From: Akkermansiaceae bacterium
GTDB lineage: Bacteria > Verrucomicrobiota > Verrucomicrobiia > Verrucomicrobiales > Akkermansiaceae
NCBI GenBank assembly: GCA_905182475.1
Contig: CAJJBR010000037.1
Coordinates: forward strand, 1-35,507
Direction of reading: 5' to 3'
Length of the DNA: 35,507 nt
The translations under genes and the position numbers were made by a program. The first letter of the stretch is position 1; every line of letters starts with the position of its first letter. The notes under the pieces are model-generated. The model searched no databases. It was given only the letters and a program-made list of their open reading frames with translations, and was not told where the DNA came from. Below, piece by piece: positions 13,503 to 21,781 of the stretch.

Positions 13503-16466
13503 ATGAAACAACTTCACTTCACCTGCCCGATGATTGCCGTAACGGCCGTCGCCTCCCTCGTTGCAACGATCAGCGCTCTTGCCGCAGAGCGTGATCCCGC
13601 CAACGCCGTTGCCGGCCTCAGTGTCCACGAGGATCTCGAGGCGCAACTCTTCGCCAGCGAGCCGATGATGCTCAGCCCGAGCGCCATCGACGTCGACCAC
13701 AAGGGGCGCGTCTGGGTCTGTGAGGTCGTCAACTACCGTCGCCACAAGGGCAAGCGCCCCGAGGGCGACCGCATTCTGATCCTCGAAGACACCGACGGTG
13801 ATGCCAAAGCCGACAAATCCACGGTTTTCTACCAAGGGGTGGACCTCGATTCGGTGCACGGCATCTGCGTGCTCGGCGACCGTGTCATCATCTCCGCCGG
13901 CGACGACGTCTTCAGCCTTTACGACAAAGACGGCGACGGCAAAGCGGATGCGGGCAGCAAGCAGTTGATGTTCACCAAGATCGGCGGCGCGCAGCACGAC
14001 CACGGCATCCACGCCTTCCACTTCGGCCCCGACGGGCGCCTGTATTTCAACTTCGGCAACGCCGGCAGAGCGCTGCACGACAAGGACGGCAAGATCATCA
14101 CCGACAAGGCCGGCAACGAGGTGCGCGGCGGCAACTTGCCCTACCAGGATGGCATGGTGTTCCGCTGTGAGCTCGACGGCTCCGGCGTCGAGACGCTGGG
14201 CTGGAATTTCCGCAACAACTGGGAGATCGCGGTCGACTCGTTCGGCACGATCTGGCAGAGCGACAACGACGACGACGGTAACAAGGCCGTGCGCATCAAC
14301 TACGTGATGGAGTTCGGCAACTATGGCTTCAAGGACGCGATCACCAAGGCCGGTTGGCGCGCCCCGCGGCCGAACATCGAGAAGGAGATCCCGCACATGC
14401 ACTGGCACCTCAACGATCCCGGTGTGGTGCCCAACCTGCTGCAAACCGGCGCTGGCTCGCCGACCGGCATCTGCGTCTACGAGGGCGACCTCCTGCCCAA
14501 AGTCTTCAATGGCCAGTTGATCCACTGCGACGCCGGGCCGAACATCGTGCGCGCCTACCTCACCAAGCCCGACGGCGCTGGTTACTCCGCCGAGATTCTC
14601 AACATCCTCGAAGGCAGCGTCGATCGCTGGTTCCGCCCCAGCGACGTCTGCGTCGCGCCCGACGGATCTTTGATTGTCGCCGACTGGTACGACCCCGGCG
14701 TCGGCGGCCACGGCATGGGCGACCTCGAGCGCGGCCGATTGTTTCGTGTCGCGCCGAAAGCCGCAGCGAAATACGACCGGACCATCACCGATGTCAGCAG
14801 CATCGCAGGCGCGATCGCCGCCCTGCAATCTCCGAACGAGGAAGTGCGCTTTCTCGGATGGCGAAAGCTGAATTCGGAAGGCAAGAAGGCAGAGTCGGCC
14901 TTGGGCAAACTCTTCGGCGACAAGAACGCCTCGCCACAGCATCGGGCGCGGGCCTTGTGGTTGCTGGCCCGCACAAACCGCGACGCGGCATTCGCCGCGC
15001 TGAAGGACGGCGATGCGAACATCCGCATCACTGCGCTGCGGGCACTGCGTCAATTGCAGGCTGCCGACGACCTCACTGCCGCGGAGACGCTCGCTGCCGA
15101 TCCCGATCCCAAGGTCCGCCGCGAGGTGGCGATCGCCATCCGTCACTCGGATGCCGCCAAGGCGAATAAGATCTGGGCTCAGCTCGCCGCCCAACATACG
15201 CCCGGCGACCGCTGGGCGCTTGAGGCGCTCGGCATTGGCGCCGACCTGCACTGGGACGCGCGCCTCGCTGCGGTGAAGAACCCGCATGCGGAAATCATCT
15301 GGCGCAGCCGCGCGAGTGCTTCCGCCGACCTGATCACCAAACTGCTGCTCGCCAGCGAGGGCGACGACGCGGCAAGATACCTCCGCGCCCTGCAGTTCCA
15401 AACGGACAAGAGCGCCGTCAATAAGGCCTTCGCCCTAGTGTTCCAAAAAGGCGACCAAGAATCCGCGCTGATCGCCGCCAGTCAGCTCGGTTCAGAGGCT
15501 ATCGGCGCGCTCCCGGGTGGGAGCGAGCGCCTCGAGCAACTGATCGCGCCGGTGCGCGGCAAAGCAGAATTTGTCGCGCTGGTGGCGCGCCTTAATCTGC
15601 GCGGGTTCAGCATAGAACTGCTCCAGTTCATTATCGACAACCCGGATGCCAGCGAGTCCGCCACGGCGGCCAAGCTGATTCTCAAGGACGTGCAACCGCT
15701 GCACAGAATCCTCCGCGGCGGAGACCAGGCCAAGGTCAGCGCTGTCGCTACCGCGCTCGGCAAGACCGGCGACTACCACGGCATGCGGCTGCTCGCCAAC
15801 GAGCTGAAACGCAAAGACACCAGCGCCGCAACGCGCCGGGCACTCACCAACGCGCTGGTCATCTCAGGTCAGGGCGGACGCGAATTGCTCGCGCTGGTGA
15901 AGAGGAAGGAACTTCCGGATGAGGTCAAGGGAATCGCCGCCCTGGGCCTGACCCGCAGCGCCGACAAACGCGTCCGCGAGGAGGCGGCGAAGTTGCTCCC
16001 GGTGCCCAAAGCGGAGGGCTTTCCACCGATCGCCGAACTCGTCCAACTCAAGGGTGATGCCAAGCGGGGCGAGTCCGCCTACAGCAAAGCTGGGTGCATC
16101 GCCTGCCACCGGGTGAAGGGCCAGCACATCGACTTTGGCCCGGACCTGAGCGAGATCGGCAAGAAGCTCTCCAAGGAGGCGATGTACCAGTCCATCCTGT
16201 TCCCGAACGCGGCCATCAGCCACGGCTTCCACGGTGTCATCCTGAGCCTGAAGAACGGCTCAGCCGTCGCCGGATACATCACTAGCGAGACCGATGAGGA
16301 CGTCACCATCCGCCTCCCCGGCGGGGTCAGTCAGAAGCTGCCGAGCAAAGACATCACCGGTCGCGAGGACATGCAACAGAGCCTCATGCCGCCGGGCTTG
16401 GCTGCGGCGAGCCTGAAGAAAGAGGAACTCGCCGATCTCGTCGCCTACCTCCAGAGCCTGAAGTAG
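13503..16466 (+). CDS. PVC-type membrane-bound dehydrogenase-like protein with HEAT-like repeats and C-terminal cytochrome c
   Basis: I chose the ATG at 13503 because MKQLHFTCPMIAVTAVASLV plus ATISALAAE is a good signal peptide; the frame upstream to 13458 adds only non-signal sequence. The 987-residue protein has three parts. An NHL/sorbosone-dehydrogenase-like propeller (about 35-420) contains calcium-type loops DTDGDAKAD and DKDGDGKAD. A helical HEAT-like repeat region covers about 430-840. A cytochrome c domain holds CIACH at about 865-869 and a distal LMPPGL as likely methionine ligand. This architecture is widespread and multicopy in Planctomycetes and Verrucomicrobia. It is presumably a periplasmic oxidoreductase passing electrons to its haem; the substrate is unknown. 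Confidence 0.88.
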   Translation: MKQLHFTCPMIAVTAVASLVATISALAAERDPANAVAGLSVHEDLEAQLFASEPMMLSPSAIDVDHKGRVWVCEVVNYRRHKGKRPEGDRILILEDTDGDAKADKSTVFYQGVDLDSVHGICVLGDRVIISAGDDVFSLYDKDGDGKADAGSKQLMFTKIGGAQHDHGIHAFHFGPDGRLYFNFGNAGRALHDKDGKIITDKAGNEVRGGNLPYQDGMVFRCELDGSGVETLGWNFRNNWEIAVDSFGTIWQSDNDDDGNKAVRINYVMEFGNYGFKDAITKAGWRAPRPNIEKEIPHMHWHLNDPGVVPNLLQTGAGSPTGICVYEGDLLPKVFNGQLIHCDAGPNIVRAYLTKPDGAGYSAEILNILEGSVDRWFRPSDVCVAPDGSLIVADWYDPGVGGHGMGDLERGRLFRVAPKAAAKYDRTITDVSSIAGAIAALQSPNEEVRFLGWRKLNSEGKKAESALGKLFGDKNASPQHRARALWLLARTNRDAAFAALKDGDANIRITALRALRQLQAADDLTAAETLAADPDPKVRREVAIAIRHSDAAKANKIWAQLAAQHTPGDRWALEALGIGADLHWDARLAAVKNPHAEIIWRSRASASADLITKLLLASEGDDAARYLRALQFQTDKSAVNKAFALVFQKGDQESALIAASQLGSEAIGALPGGSERLEQLIAPVRGKAEFVALVARLNLRGFSIELLQFIIDNPDASESATAAKLILKDVQPLHRILRGGDQAKVSAVATALGKTGDYHGMRLLANELKRKDTSAATRRALTNALVISGQGGRELLALVKRKELPDEVKGIAALGLTRSADKRVREEAAKLLPVPKAEGFPPIAELVQLKGDAKRGESAYSKAGCIACHRVKGQHIDFGPDLSEIGKKLSKEAMYQSILFPNAAISHGFHGVILSLKNGSAVAGYITSETDEDVTIRLPGGVSQKLPSKDITGREDMQQSLMPPGLAAASLKKEELADLVAYLQSLK

Positions 16467-16481
16467 AAAGGGAAGATAAGA

Positions 16482-16742
16482 TTGAATAAGCCTGTTGGAG
16501 TAGCTGTCATGATGCTGCTTGCGGTCCCGAGTGCTGGGGAGGGGGAGTGGTCGGAATGGGGAGGATCTCCGGCCAAGAATATGGTCGCGAAGGAAACGGG
16601 CTTGCCAGTGGAGTTTTCAACAGGAGAGGAGAGCACGGATTCAACGGGCATCAATCTCGCCACTGCGAAACACTTTCCATCCTCCAGGTCGATCCCAAAT
16701 GGCTTCTTGCCGGCAAGAAAGCGGGAGGGGCGAAAGAACTAG
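16482..16742 (+). pseudogene. Truncated 5' fragment of a PQQ-like propeller gene
   Basis: A TTG start preceded by GGGAAG opens a signal peptide and then WSEWGGSPAKNMVAKETGLP and EFSTGEES...INLATAKH. This matches the beginning of the intact propeller protein encoded at 30020-31522 (WPMWGKDPSRNMVGNAKNLP, ...ITAGEIDSE...VDLKTAKN). Similarity stops near 16673 and the ORF ends in unrelated sequence at 16742. All propeller blades are missing, so this is a remnant of a paralogue. Confidence 0.65.
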
Positions 16743-16816
16743 GGGGAAAGTAGTTGAGGCCGGAGTCGGACCGACCTTGAATTCAACAGCAAAATAATAT
16801 GCAAGCAGAGAGCGGA

Positions 16817-17278
16817 ATGATGAGAGCGATATTGGTGGCGCTTGTGACGGGATGCATGGGTGCAAATGCGTTGGCAGAAGAATTCGACTACTATCGAAAC
16901 TTGCGCTACCCGAGCAAACTCGTGCCCGGCGTCGGCCTGGACAAAGTTGAGCAAGAAGGCGGGCCGGATGCGGTCGGCTACCAGCGCCGCGCCGTCCAGT
17001 GGTGGCCGCGCCAGGGGCAGGACTTCGTCGATGTTCCCGAGGGTGCGCCGCTGCGGACCTGGACGCGCAATAAGGGCAAAGAAAATCCCGAAGCCCTGGC
17101 GGGGGTCACTCGAAACTGGTCTGCTTCGGATCCTGACACCTTCAAAGCACACCTGATCGCTCTGCGAGGGTTCGGGACCTCATCTGGCGACACGCCCGTC
17201 ATCCCCTCGGCTGTCTTGCGTTTGGAGGACGGCCGGCAGCGGGCCGTTGTCGACTACGGGCCCCTCAGCCGTGATCAG
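16817..17278 (+). pseudogene. Truncated copy of the large metalloprotease N-terminus
   Basis: From the ATG at 16817 the ORF encodes a signal peptide (MMRAILVALVTGCMGANALA) and about 130 residues aligning with residues 70-210 of the large metalloprotease-like protein at 2908-6627. Paired segments are YYRNLRYP/YYSRYQVP, APLRTWT/MPLREWT, FKAHLIALRGFG/IKAHLAGFRSIG and LRLEDGRQRAVVDYGPLSRDQ/LRFSDGRARAIDPGHLSKDDQ. Similarity ends abruptly at about 17278. The frame runs on to 17527 through sequence with no protein character. The HEWGH core and all later domains are absent. Confidence 0.7.
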
Positions 17279-17327
17279 ACGCCCATCCCAAAGAGCCGAG
17301 TTCCGCCCACCACCGGATGGGTAGTTT

Positions 17328-17358
17328 TAATTGTCGTCGAGGGAATTTATAATTGTCG
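17328..17358. repeat. Pair of TAATTGTCG direct repeats, possible transposon end
   Basis: TAATTGTCG occurs at 17328-17336 and again at 17350-17358, exactly 22 bases apart, in an AT-rich pocket 50 bases after the metalloprotease fragment breaks off. Repeats of about this length, spacing and sequence (TTAATTGTCGTCG) are found at ends of Tn7/TniA-like and CAST transposons, where the transposase binds. No transposase gene is visible in the window, so this is only a possible scar. Confidence 0.3.
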
Positions 17359-17523
17359 CTGGACAAGAGATCCATGGTGGAAATTGGGAATGATAGCCCG
17401 GATGGGGACATTTTTGGGGCAAAAGCGGGAATCCGCCAGTTCATTCGCCTGTCGGCGGTTCGGGCGAAACCTGACCCCAAGAAATGATTGGGAGCCGCAA
17501 CGGCTGGGCGGGGGGAGTTTTGC

Positions 17524-18744
17524 CTAAGCGATCAGCTGCCAACGCTGGGCTTTCACTTCGAAGGTGGGGAGGCTGCCCAGTGCGACGGCAGTGACGGCGA
17601 TGCGTAGGTTGAAGGTGGAGCGAAGCTGTTGAGCGAGGGCGGTGGCGGTGCTTTCGGCCGCTTCGATCTGGAGGCGGAGTTCGGCGAGGTCCGAGCGTTG
17701 ATCGACTTCGACCCGATACTCGGCGATGTCGGGGAATGAGCGGACGATCGCATCGACGGAGCTTGGATGAATGTTGATGCCGCGGATGACGACCATGTCA
17801 TCGGTGCGGCCGAGGATGCCGCCGCGGAGTGCGAAGGCACCGGGGGCGGCGGCGTCCGGGATGACGGCTTGAACCCGATCGGCGGTGCGGTAGCGCAGGA
17901 GCGGGGAGCCGTGGCGGCCCAGGGTCGTGAGGACGAGTTCGCCGGTCTCGCCCGGGGCGGCGGGCGCTCCGGTGGCGGGGTCGATGACTTCGCAGAAGTA
18001 AGCCTCGTGGCGCAGGAGGAGCAGGTTGGGATCGTTTTCCGAGCTGACCGATACGGGGCCGATTTCGGTCATGCCGTGATGGTCATAGACGCGGGCGTGC
18101 CATGCGGACTCGATGCGATCACGGACTTCAGGGATGCTGCCGCCGGGTTCGCCGCAGACGACGATTTTCCTGACGCCGAGGGAGTGGACGGGGAGGCCGG
18201 ATTTTTCGCCGACCTCGGCGAGACGCAGGGCATAGGTGGGGGTGCAGCAGAGGATGGTGCACTCGCTACGCTGGAGGAGGCGGAGACGGTCTACGGAGGA
18301 AAGTCCACCGCCGGGAACGGCCCGGAGGCCCATGCGGGTGGCGGCTTCGAAGCCAGCCCAAAAGCCGAGGAAGGGGCCGAATGCGAAGGGGAAGAATACG
18401 GGGTCGCCGGGATTCACTCCGGCGCCGCGCCAGACCCATTCCCAGTTGTCGAGGATCCAGGACCAGCCTGAGGGTTCGTCGAGCCAGATGAGAGGCTTGC
18501 CGCGCGTGCCACTGGTTTGGTGGAAACGGTGATAGCTTGTGAGGGGGAAGGTGTGGGTGGTGCCGTAGGGCGGGTGTTGTTCGTGGTCTGCGGCGAGTTC
18601 GTCCTTGGTAGTGAATGGAACCGTGGCGGAGAAGTCGGCAAGGGATTGGAACGGGCCGAGGCTGCCGAGCTTGCTATGATAGAAGGCATTCGCCGGAAGG
18701 ATGGTGGCGAGTAGCTGGTTCAGCTTGGTGAGTTGATCGGGCAT
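17524..18744 (-). CDS. PaaK-type aryl/acyl-CoA ligase
   Basis: The 406-residue adenylate-forming enzyme is of the phenylacetate-CoA ligase family. It has the ATP loop HQTSGTRGKPL, the YDHHGMTEIGP motif, LRYRTADRV (the adenylate-contacting arginine region) and the hinge GGILGRTDDMVVIRGINIHP. A complete C-terminal lid ends in VKAQRW. The expected reaction is carboxylate plus ATP plus CoA giving an acyl-CoA, probably on an aromatic acid. It is the last gene of the minus-strand cluster, 23 bases after the membrane-protein gene. The chorismate-lyase-like gene upstream suggests a hydroxybenzoate or derivative as substrate, which is inference. Confidence 0.85.
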   Translation of the reverse strand: MPDQLTKLNQLLATILPANAFYHSKLGSLGPFQSLADFSATVPFTTKDELAADHEQHPPYGTTHTFPLTSYHRFHQTSGTRGKPLIWLDEPSGWSWILDNWEWVWRGAGVNPGDPVFFPFAFGPFLGFWAGFEAATRMGLRAVPGGGLSSVDRLRLLQRSECTILCCTPTYALRLAEVGEKSGLPVHSLGVRKIVVCGEPGGSIPEVRDRIESAWHARVYDHHGMTEIGPVSVSSENDPNLLLLRHEAYFCEVIDPATGAPAAPGETGELVLTTLGRHGSPLLRYRTADRVQAVIPDAAAPGAFALRGGILGRTDDMVVIRGINIHPSSVDAIVRSFPDIAEYRVEVDQRSDLAELRLQIEAAESTATALAQQLRSTFNLRIAVTAVALGSLPTFEVKAQRWQLIA

Positions 18745-18767
18745 GGGTCCTATCGAGCGTAGAGGAC

Positions 18768-19307
18768 CTATTTCTCAGCCGGAGCGGCGACTGCCGCTGG
18801 CGGGGCGGAATCGGGTTTGAATTTGGTAACCAGAAAACCGCCGAGGGCGGCGAGGATGATGCCAAGGAAGAACGGCACGGGGATGGCAGAGAGCCCAGCC
18901 TTGGGCGGGTGCATGGCAATCGCGGTGATGGCGTTGACGATGGGTGCGCCGGCGAAGATGATGGACATGACCGAGACCGCGACGATACCGGGGTTCATAC
19001 CGCTTTTGGTGCCGGAGGCCATGGCAAGAAGGACGAAAAACGCCCCGACGGCTCCGAGAATGCCAGCCAGCAGGGAGAGCCACATGCCTTTGGGGGGCAT
19101 GTTCCAGTTCATGTTCTTCGACATGAGCAGGACGGCAAGCGGTGCGAGGACGGCGGTGAGGAAGTAGGCGACACCGACGAACAGGAAGGCTTTGTAGCGG
19201 CCGAGTTCCTTGTCGGCCATGCCAAGTTGGCCAGCGTGGAGGAAGATACCATAGAGTCCCCAGCAGGCGACGGTGACGAGGGCGAGAGTGAGCCAGTTCA
19301 TTTTCAT
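18768..19307 (-). CDS. Five-helix integral membrane protein, DMT-transporter-like
   Basis: The 179-residue hydrophobic protein has five predicted membrane segments: about 5-26 (WLTLALVTVACWGLYGIFLH), 40-62, 75-99 (Gly/Ala-rich, SLLAGILGAVGAFFVLL), 108-133 (ending GAPIVNAITAIAM) and 143-165. A Pro/Ala-rich tail ends PAAVAAPAEK. The WGLYGIF start and Gly-rich helix resemble half-size members of the drug/metabolite transporter (EamA/GRP) superfamily. A role in moving the cluster product or an intermediate is plausible but unproven. It sits between the thioesterase (37-base gap) and the ligase (23-base gap), so it is very likely part of the operon. Confidence 0.75.
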   Translation of the reverse strand: MKMNWLTLALVTVACWGLYGIFLHAGQLGMADKELGRYKAFLFVGVAYFLTAVLAPLAVLLMSKNMNWNMPPKGMWLSLLAGILGAVGAFFVLLAMASGTKSGMNPGIVAVSVMSIIFAGAPIVNAITAIAMHPPKAGLSAIPVPFFLGIILAALGGFLVTKFKPDSAPPAAVAAPAEK

Positions 19308-19344
19308 TTAGGGGTTGGGATGTGGAGAATCTGCGTAGCGTAGA

Positions 19345-19776
19345 TTAGAGGGCGGTGGTGAAGGCAAGGAGTTTTTGGCGGAGGGCTGCGGGGATGGCAA
19401 CCGCTTGGATGCCGCTGGGGGTGATGGAGACGTGGGCCGCGGCGATGCTGCCGGTCGCGACGATTTCGCCGGCGTGGTGAAACTCGAAACCGTAGCGGAC
19501 CGAGCGGTTGCGGACTTCGTCGATGAAGATGCGAATGGTGAGAGTATCGCCGAAGCGGACGGGGCGGCGGTAGTCGCAGGTGGCGTTGACCCGTGGCCAA
19601 CCGGTTTCGAGGCCGTCAACGTGGCTGTGGGGATCGTGTTCGAGGCTGCGCAGAAAGGCGTGCTCGGCACTCTCCATGTAGCGGAAGAAGTTGGAAAAAT
19701 GGACAATGCCAGCCATGTCGGTTTCGCAAAACTCGACGAGGCGTTGGACTTCAAAACAAGGGCTGCGTTCGCTCAT
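19345..19776 (-). CDS. 4HBT-family acyl-CoA thioesterase
   Basis: The start at 19776 is set by a 4-base ATGA overlap with the stop of the flavin enzyme gene; the ATG at 19797 would overlap by 25 bases. The 143-residue hot-dog-fold protein carries VEFCETDMAGIVHFSNFFRY and ESAEHAFL, with Asp20 in the position of the catalytic aspartate of 4-hydroxybenzoyl-CoA thioesterase. It also has the typical CDYRRPVRFGDTLTIRI strand. It should hydrolyse an acyl- or aryl-CoA thioester. In this cluster it may reverse or proof-read the PaaK-type ligase, or release a finished aryl acid. Confidence 0.88.
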   Translation of the reverse strand: MSERSPCFEVQRLVEFCETDMAGIVHFSNFFRYMESAEHAFLRSLEHDPHSHVDGLETGWPRVNATCDYRRPVRFGDTLTIRIFIDEVRNRSVRYGFEFHHAGEIVATGSIAAAHVSITPSGIQAVAIPAALRQKLLAFTTAL

Positions 19777-21071
19777 GAGATGGTTTCGTTGGAGCATGGG
19801 GTGACGGGTGATTCATCGGGTTGCAAGCGGCTTGGGACGCGACCGTGCTCCAGCGGAGCCGGAATGTCGGCGAATTCTTTCAGTGCCGCGGAGAGGTCGC
19901 TGAAGTCCTGACCCTCGATGTTGCCGATGAGGCAGTCGGTGAGTTTGGCACGGAGGTGGGGGTGGGCGCGGATGAGTTTGCCGAAGCTGAAGTTTTCGTC
20001 GTAGAAGGCGTAAACGAGCTGCCGCATGACTTCGATGATTCCGCAGAGGTTTTCGCCATAGCTGGCGAAGGCGGTGGCAGAGGTGTCACCGGAGAGGAGG
20101 GCGGCGTGGGTGGCGTCTGCGGCCATTTCACCGGATTTCAGGGCGAGGAAGACACCGGAGGAGAAGACGGGGTCGAGGAAGGAGAAGGCGTCGCCAACGA
20201 GGACGAGACCGTCATCGGCGCAGTGTTCGGCGCGGTAGGAGTATTCTCCGGTGACCCAGTATTCGCCGAATTGGTGGCCTTGGGAGAGGTGTTCCTTGAC
20301 CCAGGAGTTGTTCTCGATTTCGCGGGCGAAGATTTCCGCGGGGTCGCGGGTGTCGCGGTAAAGGTAGTCCCGCTCGGCGACGATTCCGGAGGAAACGATG
20401 CCGTTGCGCAGCGGGATATTCCAGAACCAGCCGCGGCCATCGAGGTAAGCAATGGTGGTGGCGCCCTCGTCGAGACCGGGGTCGCGCATGGCATCCTGAT
20501 AGAGAGTCCAAATGGAAATTTTGTTCAGCTTGGGATCGCGCTTGCGCCAGCCGTTCTTGCGCTGGAACAGGGCGTCGCGGCCGGTGCAGTCGAGAGTGAT
20601 GGGGGCGGTGACTTCGAAGGGTTTGTCATCCTCGGTGCGGGCGCGAACTCCAGTGATGCGTCCGTCCTGCTTGAGGAAATCGAGGGCAGTCGTGTTTTCT
20701 CGGATCTCGACTCCCTTCGATCGGGCGTTGTCGAGGAGCATGAGATCGAACTCAGCGCGCTCGACCTGCCAGGTGGTGGCGGCGGGGTGGTCGAGGTGCT
20801 CGAAGAAGTAAAAGGGGGCGGAGATGCGGCCGTCCTGGGTGGCGAACTGGACCGAGTGTTTTTTGGTGTAGCCGATGTCGGCCATGAGATCGACGACGCC
20901 CAGGCGTTCGAGCGTGAACCAGCAGAACGGCATAAGGGATTCACCGACGTGGTAGCGGGGGAACTTGTCCTTTTCGAGGAGCAGGACGCGGTGACCCTTT
21001 TCGGCAAGGAGGGTCGCGCAGGTGGTGCCGGCGGGGCCACCGCCGATGATGATCGCATCGTAGTCTGGCAT
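19773..21071 (-). CDS. Flavin-dependent halogenase-like FAD enzyme
   Basis: The 432-residue protein begins with the FAD-binding GGGPAG loop (10-15) and HVGESLMP. It then has YTKKHSVQF, whose Lys70/71 aligns with the catalytic lysine region of the PltA/CmlS halogenases. It contains the halogenase hallmark WFWNIP (215-220, consensus WxWxIP) and GDAFSFLDPVFSSG (293-306, matching Fx.Px.SxG). These point to an FADH2-dependent halogenase acting on a phenolic or carrier-bound aromatic ring. A related hydroxylase or reductase cannot be excluded, because the motifs also occur in enzymes never shown to halogenate. No flavin reductase gene is visible. It overlaps the thioesterase by 4 bases and follows the chorismate-lyase-like gene after 118 bases. 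Confidence 0.75.
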   Translation of the reverse strand: MPDYDAIIIGGGPAGTTCATLLAEKGHRVLLLEKDKFPRYHVGESLMPFCWFTLERLGVVDLMADIGYTKKHSVQFATQDGRISAPFYFFEHLDHPAATTWQVERAEFDLMLLDNARSKGVEIRENTTALDFLKQDGRITGVRARTEDDKPFEVTAPITLDCTGRDALFQRKNGWRKRDPKLNKISIWTLYQDAMRDPGLDEGATTIAYLDGRGWFWNIPLRNGIVSSGIVAERDYLYRDTRDPAEIFAREIENNSWVKEHLSQGHQFGEYWVTGEYSYRAEHCADDGLVLVGDAFSFLDPVFSSGVFLALKSGEMAADATHAALLSGDTSATAFASYGENLCGIIEVMRQLVYAFYDENFSFGKLIRAHPHLRAKLTDCLIGNIEGQDFSDLSAALKEFADIPAPLEHGRVPSRLQPDESPVTPCSNETIS

Positions 21072-21189
21072 GGGAAGAGTAGTTGGTAGGTGTGGCGTTG
21101 CTGCTTGGGGCGGGAGAGGAACTTTTGTTGGGAATATAACTAGGAAGACCGGGCTAGTGCTTTTTTCCCATATGGAATTGCAGAAGTGG

Positions 21190-21732
21190 TTAAGATAAAG
21201 GCAGGATTTCGAGTATCTTGGCGAGGCAGGAGCCGTCGTTCTGAACTAGGTAACTATATCTCCCATAGAGAATTTCGCCAGAGGGGGATTTGGGGAAAAT
21301 TTTTCGAAGCGTTCCGGCGGGGATGGTGAAAAATCCCTGTGGTTCACTGTGGTAGGTGAGCTTGGATTCGTTGAGAATCGCGCCGAGCGGGGTGTCCCCA
21401 GCGAGAATTCGGGGGCGGAGTTCCTTGGGGAATGAATTCAGGAGGATGGCGATGAGACCGTATTCGACGCAGTTTCCGGAGGACGCTGCGTGGAGCGTGA
21501 CTTCCCGCAGGTGGGTGTCTTCCACTGTCTGGGAATGCAGGACGTGGAGGCTGATGACATCACCATGGAAGCTGGAGAGCTCGGAGGTCATGTCGTGTTT
21601 GTGGACGAGGAGCCGGTGGAAAGGCGGGGGAACCCGTGTGGAGGAAATCCACGCGAGCGGGGTGTCGCCGAGTTCCGAACCGGCGAGGATCGGTGCTAAA
21701 ACGGGGGCGAGGATGGGCTCCGTGGTTTCCAT
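21190..21732 (-). CDS. Chorismate-lyase-like protein (UbiC/DUF98 fold)
   Basis: I chose the ATG at 21732; the longer frame to 21906 only runs back through the radical SAM gene. The 180-residue protein follows the chorismate lyase pattern closely. LLVHKHDMTSELSS parallels LLLEDSMTKRFE in E. coli UbiC. LREVTLHA contains Arg77, matching Arg76. TPLGAIL matches TPLGRYL, LYGRYSYLV matches WGRRSRLRL, and ILEILP holds Glu175, matching the catalytic Glu155. Chorismate lyase yields pyruvate and 4-hydroxybenzoate. The Verrucomicrobiota generally make menaquinone, so a ubiquinone role is unlikely. Together with the neighbouring ligases and halogenase-like gene it more likely supplies an aromatic precursor. 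Overall identity looks low, so the exact product is uncertain. Confidence 0.7.
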   Translation of the reverse strand: METTEPILAPVLAPILAGSELGDTPLAWISSTRVPPPFHRLLVHKHDMTSELSSFHGDVISLHVLHSQTVEDTHLREVTLHAASSGNCVEYGLIAILLNSFPKELRPRILAGDTPLGAILNESKLTYHSEPQGFFTIPAGTLRKIFPKSPSGEILYGRYSYLVQNDGSCLAKILEILPLS

Positions 21733-21781
21733 GCGTTTGGCTTCGGCTGCGAAGATGATGCGGGCTCGGGTCGGCGCTTCG

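Noticed and set aside
13479..15401. A 640-codon open frame on the minus strand inside the membrane-bound dehydrogenase gene
   Set aside because: It lies antisense to a gene with clear domain motifs on the plus strand and is rich in Val/Ala/Asp/Arg, as expected of the complement of GC-rich codons. No recognisable domain or signal.
17400..17523. Terminator hairpin for the end of the minus-strand cluster
   Set aside because: Only a five-base stem (AGCCG/CGGCT) without a T-run is present; too weak to call.
19821..21089. A 422-codon plus-strand frame opposite the halogenase-like gene
   Set aside because: The composition is dominated by Gly, Val and Glu from antisense codons. The minus strand carries unambiguous FAD and halogenase motifs.
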